The notes below the pieces were generated by a model. The model saw nothing but the letters and a program-made list of their open reading frames with translations. It was not told the DNA's origin and searched no databases. Both the position numbers and the translations under genes were made by a program. A DNA stretch of 64,000 nt, taken from contig JAUIRK010000909.1 of NCBI GenBank assembly GCA_030549495.1, positions 914,001 to 978,000 on the forward strand, in the 5' to 3' direction. Source of the DNA: Nectonema munidae. Its lineage: Eukaryota > Nematomorpha > Nectonematoida > Nectonematidae. This document shows, in pieces, positions 1 through 13,017 of this stretch (position 1 is its first letter; each line of letters starts with the position of its first letter).

Positions 1-1078
1 TAAAACGGTAGGTGGGTTGTTCTGAGATTGAAAATATGCTTTTAAAGATGAAGACAAATGCAGAATTCTTTCTATAGTTGGAAACAAAGAAAGCTATCTT
101 GTTCTACTAAAAGAAAAAACATGCTTAAATTCTAAATAAAAAAAACACAACTCTTTTAAATTTTCTGTTCTCAACAGTATATGTATGAAAATGATGGACA
201 ATTTTAGTTACAATTGTTTCAATATCAATTGCTAAGGTGTCAACATCTTTATGAATAGCATTATTTAAAATATGTGCTGGACAACCAAATAAAACTAAAT
301 TAATATTTTGGTTTTCAACTTAAAATAAACATTATTTTCTCCAATATTATTTTTTCCTCCAAACATTGTATTGCAGTTATCGGCAGTGAAAGAAATGCAC
401 TTATTTTTTGTCAAATTTTTCAAGTGTTTCGACAATATAATTGAATATTGTATCAGACTTTTCATTTGTAAGAGTCTGTATTTCAATTAATTTTGAAACA
501 ATACCTTCTTCTTCTTCCCAATCAAAGTATTCAATTACCAACGGAATACTATTTGAAGAATAATGATTACTGGTATCAACAGCTAACCCGAAAAACTCAA
601 TTTCTTTCCTCTTTACAGCATTAAAACTAATTTTTAGTATATGAGGAGCAAAAACTCTGGTAACAATATAAGTAGTTTTTGTTCTACATGAATTTTTTTT
701 GCCCTTTCAGAATATGAAAGAACTTGTTAACAGTGAAGAAGTACAACCCATTGTTCTAAAACTATCTCCATATTTAACACAATGATAAATTAAAGCGCCG
801 TTAGCAGCAGATTTCAACATTTGCTGTTCATTATTATTTTTTAAGTAATCTGTCAATTTGAACTGGGTACTAGAACACTGTAGGGCATTCTGGTGTTTAT
901 TTGTATTAACGTGTTTCTCTAAATCTCCACTGCCTTTATTACTAATAGAAATAAATGTTGAATTCAAACATATCAAACATTCAACTTTATTTTTGTTACG
1001 ACCTTCTTTAAAAAAAGGATACTTCTTTGCCAGTGTTCGATTGAAAAAAACTTGCATAGAAAAATCTAAACTTTAAAT
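1..1078 (-). mobile_element. hAT transposase remnant, cut by left edge
   Basis: Read on the minus strand. The N-terminal piece (about 1057-707) has a BED-type zinc finger: paired cysteines in VECLICLNSTF, then EKHVNTNKHQNA supplying the histidines, followed by the family's LTDYL stretch. Further on (about 480-300) the frame carries FTADNCNTMFGG, a motif I recognise from invertebrate hAT transposases just before the catalytic region. The C-terminal dimerisation part would lie beyond the left edge. The pieces are in different frames with stops between, so the copy is dead. It lies just downstream of the second GHITM exon in transcription order and so most likely sits in an intron of that gene. 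I could not find its terminal inverted repeat. Confidence 0.72.
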
Positions 1079-1268
1079 TGCAAATTTGGAAAAAACCCAG
1101 ACATTTTAATTTTGGAAAAAAAGAAACAAAAAAAAAGACTACTCAAAAAAATAAGGGACAAAAATTTTTTCACGACAAATTCAGACGCTTAGTCATACTA
1201 GGAGGGGGTATCTCTTTAAAAAACTAATCACCAAATAATAAATTGGTAAAAATAAGTGTTAAAATAAC

Positions 1269-1608
1269 TTGTATTGATCAATAGCAGAAATTTCATTGGA
1301 TACGCCTAATCCATAATAGCACAATGCTCCTAAACCAAAAAGTGAACTTCCTGCAAGAAACGCTCTTCCAACATTGAAAGCTTGAGGTATGAGATAAAAG
1401 TAGAATCAGATATTTTTTTATGAAAAAAAAGAATACGAATTTCTATATTCATAAGCTTTGCACGAGACGTTGTGGCAATTTTTTTAGAAGCGCTAGATTT
1501 GGTGAAACCTCTGATTGAGTTCTCCACTCCACCTTTGAAAAATGAAGCAACCCCAAAACTCTGTCTCAAAGCCTTCTGATTTAAATGATTTATTCGTGAA
1601 AAGAGCAT
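1269..1608 (-). CDS. GHITM: GHITM/TMBIM5 mitochondrial protein, first two exons
   Basis: Growth-hormone-inducible transmembrane protein, a Bax-inhibitor-1 (TMBIM) family member of the mitochondrial inner membrane, linked to cristae structure and Ca2+/H+ exchange. Exon 1 is 1608-1437: the ATG opens a basic, Ser-rich, mitochondrial-presequence-like leader containing SKKIATTSRAK. It ends in phase 1 at a GTATTC donor. A very short intron (1436-1381, 56 bp, acceptor CCTCAAG) leads to exon 2, 1380-1269, which encodes GLGALCYYGLGVSNEI. That stretch matches the first transmembrane segment of GHITM almost residue for residue (from memory of the human protein). It ends in phase 2 at a GTTATT donor. The remaining two thirds or so of the protein should lie beyond the left edge. 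Both exons are open and their phases agree, so the gene looks intact here. Confidence 0.82.
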
Positions 1609-4600
1609 GGTAGCTACAAAAACCTAATCTAAAGAAAAATGCATATGTAAAAGCAAATATAATAGAGAATTATACTTTCGTATATGGATGTACAGGATAT
1701 CCGGTAGATACCTGGTCTGACTAGTTCTAACCACAAACTAACCGGTATTAGGTTTTACTTTAGATTTATCCGCAATAGCCACCTGATTAGTCAGATATTG
1801 CAAAACTATTTTTTTAAAAATAGCAGAAAAACATAATTTCTATATAGAATATAGATCTCTATTTCTATATTGCGGTCCCAATTTTTTGTTACCATTCATT
1901 GATATATGCAAAACCAGCATCCTATTATTTTAGTTAAACAATTTTTTGTAATTTGATTTGAAACAGAAACGTGCAAAATATAATTATAAGGGAACTAATA
2001 TAGGGTTGACCGTGAGATACCTCGCCCTCACTTTCCACTATGAAAAATTTTCCCAGTTCAAATGCACATATCCATTTTTGAGCTTTAGACTTTTTTTTCA
2101 TTTGATTATTATTGATTCTTTAGAAAGTCTTTATGGTAATTAATGAGAATAAATTATAAATTTAAATATATATTTTAGTAAGTTGTTTTATCATTTATTG
2201 AAAAAATATTTTATTTAATTGTTTTCATATAAATTAATAAGCTTTGATTTTAAAAATGCAGTTTTTGTTTACATTTTACCGTAGTTGTATTTCAAAAACA
2301 TATATAAAAATTATTTTTAAAGATTCTGAGTATGAATAAAGCATAATAAAACTTTTGCGCCACCAAGCACGTAACACCAAAAGGAATTTTTACTAAAGAA
2401 AAACTAATATATAGACAAAAGCGCAACAGGTTGAACCTGGAAATGCTGAAATGACATTATTTATTATGAAAAATATAATATGGAAATTAGTGTTAATTTT
2501 TGTTTTAAATAAAAAGGGTTTTTTTCACACATCTATCAATTAAGCTCATGTTAACTGTGTTTTCGACCTAATTATTCAAATTGGGGAAATAGAATGCATA
2601 ACGTTTTATTTTCCGCTGGATTTATAGGATATCCGATATGCGGCAATCCGGTTCATCCTTAATACGATGGAAATGTGTAAATCATGGCAGCCTCAAGAAA
2701 ACTTCTTTATAAATGTGTGTACGCATTTAATTTTGTAATTTCAATTATGTTCTAAAACGAATATTTATTTAGTATTTTCTAAGTTTTCCAGTTGTTTAAT
2801 CTTTTCCACCATTTTTATACAAACTGAACAAAGTAAATCTTACTTTTTTTATTTTTAAATTCCTATTCTTTTAATCTAGGAATTACAAAGTATATAGTAG
2901 GATTTAAATAATCTATAGATAAATATTTTTTAAATATCTTATATAAGTTATTTATATTTTAAAAATAGACAGATAAGACCTAGCTTGTTAGGTTTATTTA
3001 AAAATGGCTGAAAAAATTTAAAAAAATGAAAAATATTATTGATCAGTTTTAAAAAAAGCTTAACTAAATCAAAAATTTTTAGACTAAATAGATATTGGTT
3101 TTAGAACATAAATGAAATTATTAAATTAAAAGTATGCATCTACAAAGAATTTTCTTGATGTTGGCATTAAATATTTGAGGTTAGTATAAATTAGTCAATC
3201 TCTAATTCGATATTTGCAATATACAGAAAAGTGTATTATTTATGTTCCTATTAATTGGAGATAAAATCAATGAGCTTTATATAATTTTAAAGGGGCAAGC
3301 GTTAAACAAAAAAAGGAAACAACTCACAACGCGTGTAGAGATGATGACGATAGTTGTGCTTTCAAATTCTTGTTCTTTTAATCAGAATCATTCAAGGTTG
3401 AAATTTTTTCAAATGATTTAACCCAAAAACTTTCGATCAATGTTTTATTTTTTATGCAAGTTATATAAAAAAATAGTTTGTAAACTGACTCAAAGATGAA
3501 ATTATTTTCACAATGAAAGCGTTAATGCTACGATAGTGAAGGGAAATGATAAACAATTAATAGCTAAAACTCAAAAAGGATACCTCTAAGAGCTTTTAAT
3601 TTGGGTAAAATTTTTATAATATAATTGAAAATTATTGATAAGTTTTTATAGAATTTAATATTATTTTATTTTATCTAACACCACGACAATTAAATTACAT
3701 TTTAAGATTTGTTACGTGTACAATATTTAAAATTAAAAGTCGGCATACCACGGTACTTTAAAAAATTATACAGGTAATTTGAAATTGATATATAATAACT
3801 GTTAATAACGAGCGATCGTTAAATAGTCCAATTTGAAATCAACAATTAAATATAACGATCGACATGAGTAGTTAACAAATAAAAAATTGTCAAAAACAAG
3901 GTCCTAAAATAGGTTAAATATTTTGACTTTTTTCATTTATATTTTATTGTACTTTAATATTTTACCTCTTTATTTCCTTAAATTTGTTAATAAAAATAGA
4001 AAAGCTCTGTATTTTAAGTGGCGGTATAAATGTAGAGTAAATTTTGTTTATGTTATTTTGCAATTAAAAACCATGTCCCTTGAAAATGAAGGGCTAGCAG
4101 CCACTCCTAACACATTTGATATGATATGCTGCTTGCCAACCCCAATTGATCCGCATGTTTCTAGGCAGGAAAAGTTGGAAATACTATTATAAAGGGAAGT
4201 AGTTCTCCTTATAGGCTTTAAGCCCAGACAGTTAATTCACAAACGACCTTGCAATATGGTACATGTCATCAGAGATTCATATTTGAAACAGAAAAGTTAA
4301 TGTTGAAAAATTATAAATTTTAAAGCAGGGGTGCACATCCGGGGGGCGACCCCCCCCCCCCCCCCCAATGTGTTTTCAGGGGGGCGAAAATGACCTTCGC
4401 CCCCCCCACCCAATAATTTTCTATAAGTAAGAGTTGCTGCTTGTTTATAAAACATGTATGATGATCGCATAGAAGGAATGCAGACTTTCGAATCAATCAA
4501 ACATCACATGCCAAGCTGCTCTGAAATTCCTATCGAACATATTTTACAGACAATGGGTGAGATCTATATAATAATAATAATCCATTGCTTCAATATGCAC

Positions 4601-4842
4601 ACAATAAGTCAGCAATGTTTATCACAGTGTCTCCTCTTTATAGTATTTTTGGGCAAATACATGTTGATGATCCACTAGATTTTCTCATCTTCTGTCACAG
4701 TGATTCTATTTCTCTTTCTGTCTCCTCTGTTTTTCTCTTTCGCTTTCTCTGCTAAAACTCAATCATTCACTCAAGCTCTCTTCTTTCATCCAAGCCCTCT
4801 TCTCTTGTTAAGCTCTCCTATCTCATTCAGCTTTCTTCCCCC
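1609..4842. other. Intergenic, AT-rich, no gene recognised
   Basis: No supported gene. Small open frames occur, for example 4071-4192 (+), encoding MSLENEGLAATPNTF onward with better composition than its surroundings, and 4454-4570 (+). Neither matches a family I know, and neither has convincing splice partners. At about 4325-4420 there are facing G- and C-rich runs typical of a short non-autonomous repeat. The stretch upstream of the GHITM start (1609-1700) should hold its promoter, but I see no clear element. Confidence 0.5.
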
Positions 4843-5049
4843 CGGTGACGTAGCTAGGCTGGGGCATGAGGGGCCGTGCCCACACTCCTCTGTACCTCGT
4901 GGTGCCCTAATGCATCTTATACGATATCAGTTTTTGAAAATTTCTCCAATGAAAGAATCAAGAAAGTATACAAAATGTTGCTCACGTTTTTTGTTTTTAA
5001 ATTGTGCCCCCCCCCCCCCCCCCATTAACTTTTTTCTGGTTACACCACT
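4843..5049. mobile_element. Short hAT-type MITE
   Basis: The left edge reads CGGTGACGTAGCTAGG and the right edge GGTTACACCACTG. The reverse complement of the right edge, CAGTGGTGTAACC, pairs with the left and matches the common hAT terminus CAGTGGCGTAGC. The element is about 207 bp, has no coding capacity and carries a long C tract near 5008-5024. The 8-bp flanks are only partly alike, so the target duplication is decayed or the ends are off by a base or two. Confidence 0.55.
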
Positions 5050-5304
5050 GCTTCTATCTAATTTGCATTTAGAGTTAAATTAAAATAGTTTCCAATTGTT
5101 ACAATTTTATATTAAAATTAAATACCTTTTTTAAAGAAAATTTGTTGATTATTATAGTAAAAATATCGAAACAAAACGTTTCAGTTGTTAAAAATGTACT
5201 TGATCTATTATTTATGACAGCTATCAGAATTTTATTGGTAGACAAATATTCAAAAAAACGCAATGGTTTTCTTTTCTCGTATACTTTGATTTATGTTAGT
5301 TTGG

Positions 5305-7713
5305 TCCTCGGACATTTCGCCCCATTATTTTCATAAGACAGTTCGTCCCATGGACAATTCTCTCCATTATTTTCATAAGACAGTTCGTCCCATGGACAAT
5401 TCGCCCCATTATTTTCATAAGACATTTTGTTTCATGGACAATTCGCCCCGTTATTTTCATAAGATATTTTGTCTCATGGACAATTCTAAAAAATTAAGAG
5501 ATAAAATGATTAATTTGAAATAATTTAATAGAGATAAAATAAACAAGAATATAAATTTTTTTAATAATTTTACACATTTAATAAACAAAGATGGATGAAA
5601 CAAATAGCCTATGAGACAATTTGTCCAGGAGGCAAATTGTCTATCGACCGTTAGATTAAATAATTTTTTAATTAAAAGGGCTAGCTACTTAAATGTTAGC
5701 TTTTGCAGTTTATAAAAATTTGAAAATATCAAATAAACTCTAAATCTTTATGCCTCCTATTATTTTGAAATTATTCTGAGAACAGACGGTTCCATTTTAA
5801 AATAGTGAAAATTGCTTTATTAGTTTATTTTGTTTCCTTTCTCTCTTATGTTAATTATGTAGCAAATTTTTCAATTTTAAGTAAAAGGTAAGGTACAGCG
5901 GGTGTATTTTTGTTGACAAGGCACTGATGTACCGCTTATGTCAAACTATGAACAAATTCGTATCGATGAGGAATCGAATCCAGAGGCTTCCGTGCTAAGT
6001 CCATCATCTCAACCAACATGCCATACCACCCATAGAGTATGCTGTAGGGGGGGGGGGGGGGGGGGGGGTACATCAAATTAGTTTCCAAAAACTTAAGTTC
6101 TACCCTAAAATTTTAGTTTTTGTTGAAGCTCTATAACTTTTTCTGATAAACTTTTTTACCTTAAAATTTATTATAAAAGGCAAATCATTGCAAAATGTTA
6201 AAAGTTATTTTACTTTTTGTGGCTTGTATCAGTTTAGCTTTTAAACTATTTTTGAATGATGCTGAGTAAAATGAAATAATGCGATCTTAATTTTTTGTTT
6301 GCACAATTATAATTTCATTTTATACACTTGCCCCTGAATCAATCACATTTTTTAATATAAACATCGCAGGGTGTCTAGTAGACTCTTTGCCTTTAGACTA
6401 CATTCACTCATAAAACTATCTAAACTTCAGTTATTTGTTTTCTCTATGAATCAAATATCCTTTCATCAATTCCTGTAATGTGCCTGGTAGACTACTTCAT
6501 TTTTCAAATGAAAAGCCTATTCCACCCCTTAACAATTTTGGATTTTTTAAACTAGTGTATATTCTGCAAACTTAATTAAAATATTTTCGCTGGAAGTATA
6601 GTATTTAAATTCACAAATTTTGTAAAAAAAAATATAAAGTAGTCTTATAAATTTAGGACTTTAGGTATGCGCTGAATACACTCTATTTTAAAGGGTCAAC
6701 ATACATTTTGCCACATAGACAGTTCGCCCCATAGATGATTCGCCCCATATATGATTCACCCCATAAACAATTCGCCCCATGGACAAATTGTCTCATAGGC
6801 AATTTGTTTCATCCATCTTTGTTTATTATATGTGTAAATTATTAAAAAATTTTATATTCTTGTTTATTTTATCTCTATTAAATTATTTCAAATTAATTAT
6901 TTTATCTGTTAATTTTTTTATCACTTTTAAATAATTTTAAATTATTGATGATGAAATTGAAGAAAAAGATAATTACAATGATATTACAATTACAAGATAT
7001 TAATTTTTATTTTGTTTAAAATTTTTAAATATTTGTTTCTATTATAAAATAACTGCCTTTCAAAAAACAATTCTTCAAAAAACTAAATAAAATTAAAATA
7101 TAGCTATTTTTATTGCGATGAGTTGTGGTATTAGGCAAAACGTTCATATGCCAAACCGTTTTACGAAAAATAGTCTTATGAAAAAAGCGTAAAAGAGTCT
7201 AAAAAAATTGAAAAAACGGTTTTATAAAACAATAGTGCTAATTGATCTGCATAAATAGAGTAAATTGTCTATGGCAAGAATTGTATTATAAAAATAGAGC
7301 AAATTTTTAATGGAAAGAATTGTCTTATAAAAATAGGACTGGAAGTTTTATAAAAATAATAGAGTGCATTCTCTTATAATGGAGCAAATTGAGCATGAGG
7401 CAAATCGTCTTATGAAAATTATGAGGCGAATTATTTTATGAAAATAATGGGGCTAATTGTTTTATGAAAATAGTTAGGCGAATTGTCCATGAGACAAAAT
7501 GTCTTATGAAAATAATGGGGCGAATTGTCCATGAGACAAAATGTCTTATAAAATAATGGGGCGAATTGTCCATGGGACGAACGGTCTTATGAAAATTATG
7601 GGGCGAATTGTCCTATGAAAATAATGAGGCGAATTGTCCATGGGACGAACTGTCTTATGAAAATAATGGGGCGAATTGTCTTATAAAAAGAATGGGGCGA
7701 AATGTCTGAGGAA
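5305..7713. mobile_element. Palindromic foldback element with minisatellite arms
   Basis: The left arm starts TCCTCGGACATTTCGCCCC and the right arm ends with its near-perfect reverse complement (GGGGCGAAATGTCTGAGGA). Inside each arm is a tandem repeat of about 42 bp built from CATAAGACAGTTCGTCCCAT and ATGGACAATTCGCCCCATTA: about four copies at 5318-5490, and about eight degenerate copies in opposite orientation at 7380-7690. A second inverted pair lies inside, 5500-5640 against about 6790-6910, with another cluster of the same motif at 6715-6800. No transposase is visible. The outline, long inverted arms made of subterminal tandem repeats, resembles foldback elements. A SINE sits inside. The family name is unknown to me. 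Confidence 0.68.
5885..6068 (-). mobile_element. tRNA-derived SINE copy ending at a G tract
   Basis: On the minus strand a tRNA-like head is visible: an A-box-like TGGTTGAGATGATGG (about 6015-6001) and a B-box-like GGATTCGATTCC (about 5982-5971). The body downstream shares an ordered set of words with the copy at 20278-20520 (AGGTAA, then AAGGCAC, then GCCGC or ACCGC, then AACTATGA). The run of 22 G at about 6047-6068 abuts the head. This copy lies inside the foldback element, so it inserted later. Confidence 0.58.
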
Positions 7714-9999
7714 ATCAATAAAAAATAGTGGTACGAGATCCTTTTCTCCGCCCTCACAATAATGTCACATACAAGATATTTGAGTATAGGATGGATATCC
7801 GCTATAACCACAAAAAATAAAGGCCTTGGAAAAATTTTATTACTAAATTAAACGTATACATGTGCATTAATTTAATATTATGATGGAACTTCATGCTTTC
7901 TATAACAATAATTATTTGGTAGAACATGAAACACATTTTATCTTTTAACCCATTTATAATCAAAGATCGCCAGTTAATATAATGGGTTTATAGGTAACTT
8001 CTGTTTACATGTCTTAGCTTTCTATCCAAGAAATACATAGGCCAGGCTTCCCCAGAAGCTTGAGACCATTTCAAGTGAAGGAGGAACTTAATTTCTTTAG
8101 TTTATTTTCAATCAAATTGGACCTGTTCAAAGTTCAGTTAAAACTTGTCATAGTGAGCTAGTTGAGCTTGAATTATTGAGCGATGTCGGTTACACGAGGG
8201 CGCAAAAGTATCCTTAAAGATTTGTTTTTCAAAATTTGCACATAACACTTCAACAATTTATTCATAATATTGCTTATATTCGTTAGACATGACTAAATTC
8301 TCTGTTTCCCAAATCGTTGAATTCTTATTAGCCTACAAAAAACAACTACGCAATTAGAGGACCCAGGCGTTGTAGAAATAGCCGCGTCTATGATCAGCAA
8401 ACGAAAGTATTACCGTGGACACGACGTCTACCAGAGCTGGGTTTTTGGTGGTTAGGATAGGCACACTAAAAATGGATTTCTGATCAAAGTACTGACACCG
8501 AGTAGTACATTGACATTTTTTTTATAAGGAATGTTTATTTCAATAAGTTTTTATGAAGCGTTAAAATTCAATTTCGTCAGACATGTGTATGTTCATATAA
8601 TTTTTTAATAACCTGCAATTTCAAATTTTAACCCACACCCTCGTACTTTTAAATTACACTCATTTCATTCTGATAAAGAATATGATTTAAATGATACGGT
8701 TTACAAATAAAGTATCATTGATGGTTTGACTTTTTAAAGCTGATCTTGCAGAAATAAGAAGGCCAGCAAGACCCAAGTTACCATTGCTAAACGTGTCCGT
8801 ATGTGATGTACTTTACTCAAATTAAAATTTACAATCAAATATGAGCTAACGAATATTATATATTATACTACAAGAATTAACTCGCAATAACGAACAGTAT
8901 TATTATTGAACCCACTCCCGCACGCAGTAAGTTTAAAAGCAAATAACCCGCACAAATGGGACACCCAGTGTAGTCTCTAATATGGTGTCCTTGTTATGGA
9001 TAGACGCAACAGCCAAATTACTCAATCAAAATTGTACTAAGCACATCTAGCTTTAATTTGTTAGTAAGTTTGGATTTTATATAGTTAAAAGCACAGAAAA
9101 GCCTTCCTTTTTCATCACTAATTTATCTATAGATATCTAAATTAAAAAATACAGTTAAATACTGGCATTAAATTATCTAAATTTTAAATAAATACTTATA
9201 ATTTAAAATCTAAGAATGACCAAACATCTCTAAATCTAGATGTAAATCAGGAAGGCAGATGCATAAAAAGAACATGTAATATTAAGATAAATTAAAAAAA
9301 ACTCGATGGATTGAGGTCTTTGATATCGCATTACAAAGATAGTACTCTAATTGTATGAAGCCTAACAAAAATTTATTTATCAAATAATTAGAAAAAATTT
9401 CAAGATTAATTTAGGAAAAAATCAAGAAAGCTCTCACAAAATTTACCGAAAAATTGAAGATTTTAAAAAGAAAAAAAAATATTTTTTAAATTTTTATCAA
9501 AAAATTAAACATTTTCAATATCTCTATTGAATAAATAGTGATGATTGAATTAAAAGATCTTCATAAATTTAATGTCCGTGATTTTTGTTTTGGTTTTTTG
9601 GTTTTGGAAAAACCTTTTTTGAAATTATATGTTTCGGATAACAAGATATGGGTTTTTTTTTGTATACTAGATAAGTTTATAGTTTGTAGGTTGTTAGATA
9701 GGCCGCTTCAACAAGTTGAAGGTATATGTAAAAGTAAACCTACTAAGGAGTGTTTTAATTGAGAAGTCACAATTTAGTCCAATTTCTTGCAATATGAGCA
9801 TTGAAAGTTTACTAATGTATTGAAGAAGAAGAAGAAGAAAATTTATTGCTTGAACACAAAATTTTAATGCAAAAAAAGAGAACAATTTTCATTTAATTCA
9901 AATATAAATTAAAGGTCAGTGCCGCTGTACAAACCTATATTTGATTAAACATGAAAAAAAAACATCAAACATTAAAGGTAAAGAATCATGAAAAATAGT
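7714..9999. other. Intergenic, no gene recognised
   Basis: AT-rich sequence without a supported gene. The open frame at 9538-9762 (+) is rich in Phe and Leu from T-runs and looks like chance. A short GAA repeat lies near 9823-9840. I see no transposon termini. Confidence 0.5.
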
Positions 10000-10571
10000 A
10001 AAAGTTATTTAATATATAAAAAATGTAAACAGATAGATAGATAGATATAAAACATGCATTCTTAAAGGAAAAGTAGCAAAAATACAAAAGTGGATATTAC
10101 AACATTTTAATCAAATTCATAAATTGTGTTTATTATTAAAACTACATAAAAGAATAAGAGCAGAACTGACAACACTCATACGTGCAAGTAGTATTATACT
10201 TATCAACAAGTAATGTTTTGAGCTTTTTCTTGAAGACTTTATGACTATCAGAGAAGGAAAGAAACTTTATCATAAAATTAACAATTTTAGAAATTCTGTA
10301 GGAAGGCGCGCCCTTTTTTTTGAAAAAATTGCATCTGGGAATGGATAGGGAATTTGAGCTACGAAAATGGAAAGTGTGATCTTTGAATCGTTGAGTAAAC
10401 CAAGGATGGAAAACTTCAGGTAACACATTGTTATAAAATTTAAAAAAAAAGTTCAAAGAATAAAACTTATAGAGAACTGTACATTTAAGAAGTCCGTTTT
10501 CATAAAATAACATGTTTGTATGAGATAAAGGAGGCTTATTAAAAACTATTCTCAATAATTTTTTTGTGACG

Positions 10572-11444
10572 TTACAGCTTATTATCTAATCTATAACCAT
10601 AATTCATGATACTATAAGTAAGGTGTGGAAGATATAAAATTTTATAAAGAAGTAATTTAGTTTGACTAGGAAGTAAACTTCTACATTGTTTTATTTTTCC
10701 AATTATGCAATTTACTTTCGCTAATACATGTCGATTATGATCTTTCCAGTTCAAGTTTTTGTCTATTATTAGACCAAGAAAGTTAAAACTATTTACGAAT
10801 TCAAAATCATAACTAAATTTAATATTTGTATAAGAACTCTTAAAACAAATCATTTTACACTTATTTCTATTTACAGTTAAAGAGTTTGAATCGAACCAAT
10901 TAAACAAATTTTCTATTTTTATCTTCAAAGAACAATCATCCAAAGAAAAGAGAATTGAAACATCATCGGCATAGAGATAAATATTATTAAAACCGTCAAC
11001 TTTATGTATATCATTAACATATACTAAAAAGAGTAAGGGGCCTATAATTGATCCTTGAGGTACCCCACAAGAAAGCAATTTCATATCAGAAAAAGATCCA
11101 TTAACTTCTACATTACAATATCTATTGGATAGGTAATCTTTTATCAAAGAGAGCGCAGCAAGTGGTTTATTTGAATCCAAATTAAAAAACAAATCATCTA
11201 AGAAAAGAGAATGTAGTAGTTCTGTGGAGTGTTTGGAGCGGAAGCCAAATTGCCTATTATAAAAGTACTGATTGATTTCAAAGTATTCATAGAGTTGTTT
11301 GTAGAGTAAATTTTCAAAGATCTTGCCTAGAGTAGGTACTAATGAAATTGGACGATAGTTGTCCAAATTATTTTTATTTCTTTTCTTAAAAATTGGAACA
11401 ATTTTAGTGGCCTTAAAGACATATGGAAAAGAGGAGGAGGCCAT
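10572..11444 (-). pseudogene. LINE ORF2 reverse transcriptase domain
   Basis: A 290-residue open frame with the conserved RT blocks in order: NYRPISLVPTLGKIFENLL, FGFRSKHSTELLHSLF, CGVPQGSIIGPLLFLVYVND and the catalytic YADDVSILF (two Asp). The thumb-side LPHLTYSIMNYG follows. The gap between the HST block and the following ALSLIKDYLSN block is shorter than usual, which points to an internal deletion. The region 10555-10142 is the continuing C-terminal part in another frame. Within the Jockey superfamily I cannot fix the clade. Confidence 0.85.
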
Positions 11445-11882
11445 ACATGCATTGAAAATGATGATAAGTATTTGATAAATGTGAGGAAAAATTAATTTAA
11501 ATAAATTAAATGATAATCCAAATATATCTTTAGAATTGTTATTTGCAGTCGTTTTTATTACTTAAATAAAAACAAAGAAATTAATATTATGAAAAGAGAA
11601 TGACGTAACCACAGGATCAAGATACTCAACATAATTTTTAGATTTTGTAGGAGCATTACTTTTATTGAATTGATTGATAAATGCATCAGCAATTTCCTTG
11701 TCATCCTTATTTGAGCTTTTGACTAGACTTAGCTGTAAAACATTATTATGATTTTTATTGCAAAACAAAGAATTCAGTTTTCTCCATGTATCACAGATAA
11801 ACTTACAACATTTAAAGTATTGAGAAAAGTATCTATTTTTGAGAATTTTTATTAATGTTTTTATTTTACTACTATAGAATAT

Positions 11883-12984
11883 CTATTTCTTACGTAATTC
11901 AGAATTGGTATGTGCTCTTTTCAATCTTTGAAAGAGACTATCCCTAACCTGAATAGATTTTAACAAGCCAAAAGTCATCCACGGATTGGTAAAGTACTTA
12001 TATTTATTTCTGCGAAATGATACTTCAAAGGAACACTTACTGATAAACGGAGATAAATAACTTAACAACTTAGAAAAGGGCAATTCAGGAGTAGAAAAAA
12101 AAGGGCATAACGTATCATAAAAGTTGAGAGATTGGAGAATGCTGATGAACTTAATCTTGTCAAAAAAATTCCTAGTAAAAGTTTTGTAATTCAATTCAAT
12201 AGGTAGAGATACAAAAATAGGATAATGATCTGAGATTTCTGAGAGTAAAATAAAACTATTACATAGCATTGATTCATTTACAATAATGTTATCAATAAGG
12301 GTGGAAGCTTGTGGTCTTGTGCACTTCGAGGTTATGAACTACTCTACTTGTGCACTACGAGGTGTGTTTACAAGAATAGGATGATAGAAGATGAAAAAAA
12401 TTTTGTACCTGGGACGAATTTTCATATCTAAAAAATCGATGTTGAAGTCTCTTGCAATTATATGTTCAAAATCGCTAGTTAGAGAATTTAAAAATAATTC
12501 TATATCATTTATGAACATCTCAAATGAATTTTTTTCAATCATAGGGGTCGATAAAAATTATGGACAAGAATCTTCTTTTTATTGTTCAAATGCAACTCAA
12601 TTGAAAAAACTTCGAAAACCGATGAAGAAAACTCAAAAACTCCTATTCTAGAATAAAGGGGTTTTAAAACAAAGAATCCTAGACCTGTATGAGAGGAGAT
12701 ACGACATGGTAAAGAAAAAAATCTATAATCAGAGAAGTCAAAAAAATGTATCATGGAACTAAGCCAAGTTTCTTGAATACAATTAGTGAAATACAGTTAT
12801 CATTAGCTTTGTTAATATTGTTAATTAATACGCACAAATCATCAAACTTTGAATTCAGAGATTGACAATTCAAACTCATTATAACAAAGGGGTGTGAGTT
12901 ACTTAAATGTAAAAACTCAGAGTAATCAATTGGTAAATTTAGAAAAAAGTCACCATTATTATAAGGAATTTTAGATTCATTCAT
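11883..12984 (-). pseudogene. LINE ORF2 endonuclease domain, broken
   Basis: Pieces of an exonuclease-endonuclease-phosphatase domain, in order: IMSLNCQSLNSKFDDLCVLI (start of the fold, metal-binding Asn), ARDFNIDFLD (the usual GDFN motif, first residue changed) and SEISDHYPIFVSL (the SDHxP catalytic His motif). The domain nicks target DNA to prime reverse transcription. The three motifs fall in separate frames (12984-12751, 12542-12339, 12269-11883), so there are at least two frame breaks. Confidence 0.75.
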
Positions 12985-13017
12985 TATCTTTCAAAATAAA
13001 GTTGAGTTTTATTTCCT

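Noticed and set aside
4297-4500. Gly-rich minus-strand frame
   Set aside because: It results from a C/G tract; composition artefact.
5293-5523. 76-codon frame with repeated HYFHKTVRPMDN units
   Set aside because: A translation of the foldback element's tandem repeat, as is the minus-strand frame at 7596-7811.
5969-6023. Possible tRNA gene from the A- and B-box-like words
   Set aside because: No cloverleaf with paired acceptor and anticodon stems can be drawn, and the sequence recurs with SINE body and tail elsewhere, so it is a SINE head.
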